Source of the DNA: Chrysochromulina tobinii
Lineage: Eukaryota; Haptophyta; Prymnesiales; Chrysochromulinaceae
Reading direction: 5' to 3'
Length of the DNA stretch: 12,523 bases
Assembly: GCA_001275005.1 (NCBI GenBank)
Contig: JWZX01002539.1
Location: forward strand, 1 to 12,523
In this document: positions 1 through 9,000 of the stretch, in pieces
Layout: each line of letters starts with the position of its first letter
Numbering within the stretch: position 1 is the first letter of the stretch
Notes under the pieces: model-generated
What the model saw: the letters and a program-made list of their open reading frames with translations, nothing else
Database searches by the model: none
What the model was told of the DNA's origin: nothing
Program-made: the position numbers and the translations under genes

Positions 1-3000
1 GCTGAGGGCGGCGCTGGCGACGCCCATGACGATGCGGTGGCGGGGGCTCCGGAGGCGGATCCAGAGATGACCGCGGCGCTTCACGCGGCGCTCAGGACAC
101 CGACACGCCGCCCTTTGGAAGAGTCTCCATCCACTGAAGCGTCGTTGCACAGTGCGATCAAGCGTGAGCCCGCGCCCGACACGTCGCCGTTCGGATGGTA
201 TCTCCCGGCCCTCGAGATCTGTGCGAGCCGCGCGGAGGCGGTGCGTAGCAGCAAGAGCCATCATCATCATCATCAGCAGCAGCAGCAGCAGCAGAGCCCT
301 CCGATTCTGTCCGCCGTCGCCTCCCCGCCTCCGCCTCCCCCGCCTCCGCCTCCCCCGCCCGCCTCCCCTCCCGCCGCCTCCCCTCCCGCCGCCTCCGAGC
401 GCGTAGCGCCGCGGCCGACGGCACTCACCATTAGTGGTCATCAGAGGTCATCAGAGGTCATTAGAGGTCATCAGAGGTCGTCAGAGGTCATCAGAGGTCA
501 TCAGAGGCCTAGGCCACTCACCATCGCCACAGCGCCGCCGCTTGCGGTTCACGGCTGGTTCGGAATGCATGCGGAGAGTTTGACGAAGCTGGGGCTTACA
601 CGGATGCTGCGCCATCACACGCCGCTGCTGCGGCGCGAGACGGCGGCGAGCGTGAGCAGCAGCAGCAGTGGACCACGACCGTGCGATTACTATATTTGGG
701 TCGATGTGCACCGTGCAATTGACAATGGAGTTGCCTTCTACCACGGACGCCCCGTCGCAGGTCAGGGCGAGGTGCTGCTATGCGACGGCGTCGACGGGGA
801 TGGCACATTGCCCCCCGAGTACTACGCGCTCGTGGTGGAGCTCAAGGGAGGGTTGACTCTCTCGCTGCCGCTGCTGCGGCTCGTGCAGCGCCTCTTTACC
901 GGCTCGTCGCGCGTCGAGCTCAGCCGCATGCATGGGAGCGTCGCAGATGCGGTGCACGGCGAGCGGCACGCGATCAGGGGGCGCTGTGTTGGGCGCGACG
1001 CGATCTTCCTTAAGAGTGAGAGCTTCGATGAACGTGGCAAACCCGACGAGCCGACGGTCACCGTACTCGGGAGCGCCACGCGTATCGCGAGGGAGGCACG
1101 GGCTCTGCGTCGGATCGCCGAGGTCGTGCGGGGCGAGGCCGCAGCGCGCGTGCTGCGCGGGCCGATGGGCGTGGACGCCACCGGTGCCGAATGTGAGCTG
1201 CCGGCGAGTGAGGGGCTGTCTCTCATTCACGGCGTGCAGGACTCCGGGCAGGGAGAGGACGGCACAGTGATTGGCGCGCCCGAGGACGACCTCAATTCGC
1301 TCAGCAGCGCTCCCAACCAGTCCGTGCTCGGTACGGCGCTCGGTCCCGTCGGTTTCGTCCCACCGAGGGTCGCTTCCCCACAGTCCGTGCTCGGTACGGC
1401 GCTCGGTCCCGTCGGTTTCGTCCCACCGAGGGTCGCTTCCCCACAGTCCGTGCTCGGTACGGCGCTCGGTCCCGAAGGTTTCGTCCCACCGAGGGTCGCT
1501 TCCCCAGGCAGCTCGTCCGCAGCTCCGGGCAGCACGTCGGCAGCTCTGGGCGGGTTCGTGCTCGAGACGGCGGGTGCCTGCTGGGCGCTTCCCGAATTCC
1601 ATTTCAAGATGCAGGCGCGTGTCGAGGAGTGCCCCCTTGATGCCCCCTTGATGGCCCCTTGATTGCCTTCTGAGTGGGCACGTGCTTGCATGCAGGCGCG
1701 TGTCGAGTTGATCCTCTCGCTGCGCAAGATGCTCCGCACGTCGCCGCAGCTCAACCCTCCTGCACCCGTGGTCAAGCAAAAGGGCGGGGCGGGCGGCGGG
1801 CTCGAGTCGGCGCGCAGCAAGGGCGGGCAGGAGAGCGCGCGCTCGACGAGCAGCACGAGTAGTAAGGGCAGTGACGGCAGCTCGTTCTCGAAAGGCAGCT
1901 GTCATAGCAGCGACGGCCTCAAGGCCACGCCCAGCACGGCGCCAGACGGCAAGCCCAGCACGGCGCCAGACGGCAAGCCCAAGCCTCCCCTGACTGGCGC
2001 CGTGTTGGGCGCCCCGACGATGGCGATGAAGATGCCGCCAGGCATAGGCGGTGGCAGCGGCGGTGCTGGGGCGGGCAGCGGCGCCGGACTCGCCACGAAC
2101 ACGAGCACGAAGACACCACCCCTCGGCGGCAAGGGAGGAGTCCCTGGGCTCAGTGGTGCTGTCCAACCGACTGCGGGCCAGCAGCTTGGACGTTACGGAG
2201 ACATCCTCAAGGAGCTGTGGGGACCCGGGGGGCCGCTCAACAACATAGCGCTCGCCCAGGCCCGGCGCGCGGCTGTGCCCGCGACGGCGCCCGACGGGCT
2301 GTTGCTGCAGCACCTGCGCGAGCTCGCACGCGAGCTCAGCGCCGTCTTCCTCTCCCCGTACGCACGCCACGAGCGAGCCATGAGCAAGCTATGAGCACGC
2401 CAAGAGCGGACAAAGGACCGACTCTGATTGCATGCCGATGGCCTCTGATGGCCTCTGATGGCCTCTGATGGCCTCTGATGGCCTCCCTCATCAGGTTCGA
2501 GCGTCGCGAATGGACCGACGGAGCGACCAAGCTCGCGAAGGCGTACGAGCCGCCCGCCAGCCTGCACGAGGGCCTGTGCGAGCTGCGGCGTGTGTACGGC
2601 GACGCTTGGTGGCAAGGCGAGGGCGCCGAGATGGGCGCCGCCGAGGAGTGCGAGTCCTTCAAGAGCGGCCATGCCGCCTTCGAGGGGGGCCGCCACGGCA
2701 TTCCACAGCATGCATCGGCATGCCACGGCGGCGGCGTACGCTCGCTCATGAGCCAGTTTGGCAGCAGTTTCGTGCTCGAGTGGCCGAGCCTGAACGCCGA
2801 CGAGCCGCTGTGGAATGCCGATGCATGCGGGCCGCTCGTGGCTCTGCTTCGTCAGCTACATGAGCTCGTGGGAGGAGGCTCGCCAACCGCCCCTAACGGC
2901 TCCAGCGAACCGAGCGGCCCGTGCGCGTGGCTCAGCAAATGGCACCCGCTGCGGGTGGGACAGCACGGCAGCTTGCACGGCGGCGAGGTCTTGGTCGATG

Positions 3001-6000
3001 CACGCAACATGCTATGGCTGATCGACTTTTCGGAGACGGCGCTCCACACACCCTTCGTTGATGCGGCCAGCCTCATCTGCACGGTGCTCGCACGATCCGA
3101 CCTGATGCTCTCTGAGATTGAATCTGGACGCATCCTCTGATGACCTCTGAGATTGAATCTGGTCGCATCTCTGATGATCTCTGATGGCCTCCCTCATTGC
3201 GTGCAGGTGCTCTTCGACCTGTTCCCGACGCCCTTTGGCATCGATGAGGTGAGCACGATGCCCGTCTCGACGCTGTCCGAGTTGCTCGAGCTGCCTCACG
3301 TGGCCGCCGCCCAGCTCCGCCAGCACGCCTGCCACTCCACGACCCTGAACGAGTTCCTCCTCGCGTGCGCGGGGCATGCGCCCACGTACGAAGAGATCAA
3401 GCCGGTGCTCCCGCGCTTCGGCGATGAGAAGTTGTGCACGGCGCGAATGCACGAGGCTTTTCGCGTCGTCGATGAGCTGCTTGGCCCGAATCCGAATGGC
3501 GAGCCGGCCGAGCTCTGGCAGATGGCTCGCCGTGAGCTCTCGAAGCAGGTGGGCGCACTGATTGCTAACTGATTGCGCCTGGATGAGCACCCTGATGACC
3601 TCCGCTGAGGGTCGCTCATAGCGCCACCGATTGCCACCCCTGATTGCCCCTGATGACCCCTGGTGGCCCCTGATTGTCGCTGGTGGCCCCTGATTGCCCC
3701 TGATTGCCCCTAATGGTGGCTGATTGGCCTCACGGATTGTGTCTCCATGTGCGTTCCACATGGATGCATGCGATTGCTCTCCTTCCACAGGCGGCGCAGC
3801 AGTGGCCCTCCCACGCGCAGCTTGCCCTCCGGCTCTGCATGCGCATCCTCGATCTCGCGTGCGAGCTCACGGCCAAGTGCTCGTTACGGGAGCAGCTCGC
3901 CACCGCTGGGGCTGACGGCGATGACGTCGAGGCAACGGCGTGCGCGGCTGACCTGCACCCGGCCTCGCTATTGATGCCGATGCTCTCACAGGCACTCCAG
4001 AGCCTTCACTCGTCCCGATTAGGCAAGTGGCAGAAGCGAATCGCCTTCCACGCTGCGCAGAGGATTGCGATCGCGCTCAGCTGTAGCCTCGAGCATCCGC
4101 CGACCGAGCCGCCACCCGACTTGGCTGGCAAGGCGGTCTCGCAGGTGAGGCTCGCCGCGGGTGAACGCGTGGCCTTTGTGGCGGACCGGTCGGTGCGGCT
4201 GAGCGGCGCTGAGGGCGTGACGCGGCTCGCGCGCGTCCTCGTGGGCGGCAAGCGGTTAGCATGCCTCTTTGGCATGGATCAGCCCGAGATGCGCATGGAC
4301 TTCGACAGCTGTCACCAGGCGGTGCTGCCGTGGAAGGCGCCCGAGCCGGGCGCCGTGTCGAGCGTGCTCCGTGCCGCCCAGCGCAGCTTTGACACGCTCA
4401 ACGAACTCATGGGCCTCGGAGCCAAGATCGTGCTCGAGATCGCGCCCAAGACGGCGCTCGATGGGAGCACGGCGACGAGCAAAGACGATGCCGTGACGGC
4501 GGAACGTCGGGACCTCGCCGCGGCGGCTGAGAAGCTGGTGGCCGAGCTCAAGCGGCTGCAGGCGAGCCCCGATGGATTGGGATTGATTGCGATTGATTGC
4601 GATGGATGACCTTTTGGATGGCTGAGCGAGTGCAGGCGACCTCCTTCGACTTCCAAATTAGGAGTGAAGGCGACTTTCGAGGCACTGACTCAAGGCTCCC
4701 CTCGTAGAGACTAGCCACCGACCCTCACCATCGCCCTCACCCGCACCCTACCCCAGGCGAGCTCCAAGGCGCTGAGCGCTTTCCTCGAGGAGACTAGCGA
4801 GGGTGTGCTCGGAGTGAAGCAAGCGACGGAGGACGCGCGAGGGGCGGCCAAACGGTCGGCGGCACAGGCCGCAGCGGCTGCGAGTGCGCTGGCGGAGAAG
4901 GTGCTCGAGTCGGAGAACGATGCGGCGATGGCGAGCTCGGCGGAGGACCAGATGGAGGCGATAGATCAGAAGGTTGCGCAGTCGATCGTCGACGAGAAGG
5001 CGGCGGTGGCCAAGGCGGAGGAGCTCGCAATCTCAAACGCCAAGGCGGAGGAACGGGGCGACTTTTCGAAGAACAGCCCCGCCGCGGACGCGCTCCTTGC
5101 AGCCAATGAGGCCAGGCTAGCGAGCATCACCCTCAAGGAGATGGCTGCCGATGCGGCTGCGCGCGCGAGAGCGATGCGCCACGCGGCCCAGCTCTCTGCC
5201 GAGAGGACGGCCGTCGCCGCGGAGACGAGTGCCGCCAAGGCCGCACAGGCGACGGCCGACGCGACCGCCGCCTCGGTTCAGAGCTTTCGCGAGGCGCTGT
5301 TGCGGGCGATGGCCGTTGATCGCTCGAGGCTCGAGCAGGTCATCGAAGAGTGGCTCCTGCGCGAGCTGCGGGCGACCGGCGCGCTCGGAATGCGCAGGTA
5401 CGCTGTCGAGCACCGATTGCGTTTGATTGCCTCCCTCCTCGGGGTCGCCGTCGGGCCGCGGTTGATTGCGATTGACTGAGTGTGATTGCCTCCTTCATCA
5501 GGTACGCCGTCGGGCAGCGCTTGTCCGTTCACAGCGGCACTGAGTGGCAGGACGTGTCAGTCATCGAGCCGCCAGAGCTCATGGACGAGGAGCAGCTTGG
5601 GAATGGCCCCTCTCGCACACAGCCGCCACCGGCAGCGGCGAGGACGCGTTCGATCGCGAGCGATGGCGCAGGCCGCGTAGCCGACGCGGGCGACGCGGGT
5701 GGCGCGGGCGGCGCGGCCGAGAACGTGCGATGTCGTGGGTCCGCGTGGCAAGCACTCAATCCCGGCACGGAGCGAGGGCAGGTGGGTGCACTGAGGCCTC
5801 TGATGGCCTCTGATGGCCTCTGATGGCCTTCGATTGTCTTCGATTGCCTTCGACTGCCTTCGACTGCCGCCCTCATCAGGGGTCCGTCGCCAAGACGCTC
5901 GCGAGTGAGGTGAAGACAGTCGATGGGGAGCATAAGCTCAAGCTCCTCTCAGACGGGAGCCCCTTTAGCTTGGCGCTCCATCCTTGGAACCACGCCCCTG

Positions 6001-9000
6001 CCGACCTCGCGGCTCACCGGTTTGATGCACTCAAGGCGCGCCACGTGCGCGCGATGAAGACGGCGCATGCAACCCTCGTCGATGCCTTGACCGGCCGGCG
6101 GCTCGACGTCATCAAGCAATGCGTGCCCACCGTCCTCGCGCCAGTGCTCCAACCGGCCCAGACCGCAGCTAGCCTCGGACCGATAGGGAGCGTGAGTGAC
6201 GTGGCGAGCTTGGCCTCGTGGCTGCAGGCGACGCAGGCGGCGCTGTGCAGCAAGGCAGAAGCCCCCAAAGGGCGCGCATGCGTTCTGCTCACCGCTGAGG
6301 CTGCACAGGGCAAGACATGCCTCATGTCGCAGCTGATTACGTCCCTCATCAAGGACGAGCGCTCGCCCCTCGTCCCGATCCTAGTGCGCGTGCAGCTGCT
6401 CCAAGCGCATCTTCTCAACGAACGACGTCGGACAACGAAGTCTATGAGCGCCGATACGAATCCGTTTGCGAGCGCGTGGAACTTTGTGGACGCCCACCTA
6501 CAGGTGGAGAGGATGACTAGCGGCGTGCTTCTCTGCGTGCCAATCACACCACAACTCCACCCCCCTACCCTTCACTCCGCCTCTCCATCCCCCTACCCCT
6601 CACACCGCCTCTCCGCCCCTCTACCCCTCACACCGCCTCTCCGCCCCTCTACCCCCACCTGTGGCAGATGGAGCATGGGCGCAACTCCGATCTCTACGCT
6701 ATGCTTCGTCAAGCTATGAGCTCGCGCCGCGCGATCCTCCTCATCGATGGGATCGACGAGGGCGGCCAAGTGCGCGACGTGATCGAGCGGCACGTGACCG
6801 AGGTGCTCGCACCGCAGGGCCATGTGATAGTTGTCACGTCGCGCCCAGCCGGACTGGACGCGAGCCGCTTCCAGGAGCACTTTTGGCACCTGCGCCTGTG
6901 CCCTCTGACGGACAGGCAGCAGCTCGACGTGATCGAGAAGCGTTTGGGAGCGGGGGCGGCGGTTGAGGCTCTCCCCCGCTACCTGCTCGAGAAGGTGATC
7001 GCTTCTCCGATGACATCTCTGATGGCCTCTGATGACCTCTCCCATGACCTCTCCCATCAGGCCCCCCTCGACGTCTCTGATGACCTCTGATCACCTCTCC
7101 CGTCAGGTCCCCCTCGACGTCGAGACAGGTTATCGGCTCACAGCCAACCCTCTGATGCTCTCCGTCGCAATCTCGATCTTCGAGCAGCAGCGAGATCGCC
7201 GATGGGAGAAAGTGTTCAAAGCTGCGGCCGGGGATGGAGGAGGGGATGGAGGGGGCGGAGGAGGGGGCGGAGGAGGGGGCGGCAACGCGGCCGCCTCGGC
7301 AGCAGTCGAGCGCGATCTCGTGCGGGTGGAGATGCCGGAGACGACTGTGGCGCTCTACGACCAGGCTACCGCGGTGATCCTCGAGAGAGAAGGCATCGCG
7401 ATCCTCAAGCGCAAACTCGCCAACACGTCTGGCTCCTTCAAGGCGCTGAACGGATGGGGCCGTATACGTGGCAAGTCGGTCCCGCTCGATGGCATGGTGC
7501 AGGCCGTCTTCTTTGAGGCGCATGCGGCCGAGCGGCGCGTCATAACCACCTTCCATTTAGAGGAGGCGGCGCTCGGACTCTTCGCGCCCGAAGTCCTCGC
7601 GGCCATCCGGTGCGACCTTCCCCACTTCGAGGGACGCGCGGCCAAGGGTCACTACGTCGAGATCCTCGCAGGGCCACACATTGGGATGCGCGGCGTTGTG
7701 AGCGCGCGACCGTTTCGTGTCGTCCTGAGCGATGGCAGGATGAGCGACATGTTGCGTGAGGTCGACTTCCGCTCCTCCGGTCTGGACGAGGCGAGCGGCC
7801 GCCAGTTTGAGACGAGCCAAAGGGCGAAGCGACGCGCCGCCGTGAGCGCCGCATGCGCGAATCTCCCCGCCGAGCTGCGCGAGACGTTACAGGCGATGCT
7901 CCGTCGCGTCGCCGCCGATAAGCTGCCGCTCTTCACGCTGCTCCAATCGGAGCCGTACCAAATGCAGTCGTCGCACCTCTCATTCCAGGAATACTACACG
8001 GCCCGAAGCATCGCCGACGGGCGGCGCCTACCGCCCAACGTGGGCGCCCCTTGGCGATGGAGCTCGTGGTGGCGCAATACGCTCCGGCTGGGCGCCGAGA
8101 TGGGCGATCGGTTCGGGCGCGGGCTGCTCCGCGCCGTCTCTGATGAGAGTGATGGCGCCGTCTCGGGCGGACGCGCCGTCTCGGGCGAGGGCTCCTCCCC
8201 CGAGTTGACGAAGCCGAGATCAGAGCTCTCGACGAGATCGGAGCTCGATCTCGAGCTCAAGGGCAAGATCGGCGGCGATCTACCGACCTCGATGCTCGCA
8301 GTGGCACAGCTCATGCGTGCCACCCTCGCCATAGGGCTCGGCGGCAACAAGCTCGGCGCGGATGAGCTCTTGATGGTGGCCGAGGGACTGCGCAGGAGCA
8401 CGTGCCTCACGCAGGTGATTGATGACCTCTGGTGGCCTCTGATTGCGCAGGAGCACGTGCCTCACGCAGGTGATTGATTACCTCTGATGGCCTCTGATTG
8501 CGCCGGAGCACGTGCCTCACGCAGGTGATTGCTGGCCTCTGGTGGCCTCTGATGCCCTCTGATGCCCTCTGATGCCCTCTGACGAGCGCTGACAACTGCT
8601 GGTCGCCTCTCTGAGCACAACCCATGCAGCTCGACCTCTCTGCCAACCGACTGTGCGGCGTCTGGTTCGAGCGAGGCGACTTTTGCGGAGAGTACACGTC
8701 CCGCGGCCTGGTGGGCCTCGCTACGGCACTCCGCGCCAGTCAGTGCCTGACCAAGCTCGACCTCTCGCAGAATTCGCTCGGCGTGAGCTACTTGCACGGC
8801 GTGCGCATCGCGAGCATGGAGGGCCTCGTCGGGCTCGCGGACGCGGTGAGTGCGAGCTCAGCGAGAGCGGCCGGCCTCTGAAGCTGTTGGCCTCTCTGAT
8901 TGCACCCGATGGCGCGCCTGATGACCCCCTCATCAGGTGAGCAAGTGCGCATCTCTCAAGAAGCTCGGCATCGCGTACAACGGCATCGGCGCCATGGGTG

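Larger units (their letters stand above)
6270..7190 (+). other. NACHT P-loop NTPase domain
   Basis: Walker A is AEAAQGKT (6294-6317, Lys 1778), of the A/GxxxxGKT form. Walker B is ILLIDGIDEGG (Asp 1868), with the NACHT-type acidic pair. A VIVVTSRP sensor strand follows near residue 1898, then HLRLCPLTDRQQ and the NPLMLSVAI helix. NACHT domains bind and hydrolyse ATP or GTP and switch between closed monomer and oligomer. The domain is interrupted by introns I and J, and all motifs fall in frame only when those are removed, which supports the model. Confidence 0.9.

Noticed and set aside
241-532. Larger first intron from GTGCGT at 241
   Set aside because: Removal would put the Tpt1-like lobe out of frame with the upstream exon; the region is open throughout.
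778-2370. Long open frame of 530 codons on the minus strand
   Set aside because: It overlaps the Tpt1-like and kinase-like coding region antisense, is Arg-rich in the manner of a GC-rich shadow frame, and shows no domain motif.
2430-2490. CRISPR-like direct repeats
   Set aside because: Units are contiguous 10-mers without spacers, lie inside introns, and the genome context is eukaryotic.
4636-4705. Small extra exon inside intron F (acceptor GTGCAG at 4635)
   Set aside because: No GT or GC donor in the stretch gives a frame that joins to 4757 without a stop, so a single 195-base intron is simpler.
4609-4757. Break between two separate genes
   Set aside because: Frames on both sides join cleanly at matching GC-AG borders and both sides are helical or coiled-coil; no stop or start context forces a split, though transcripts are needed to be sure.
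7231-7290. Glycine run as an unspliced intron
   Set aside because: It lacks plausible borders and the 10-base unit, and the frame is open on both sides; treated as a low-complexity loop.
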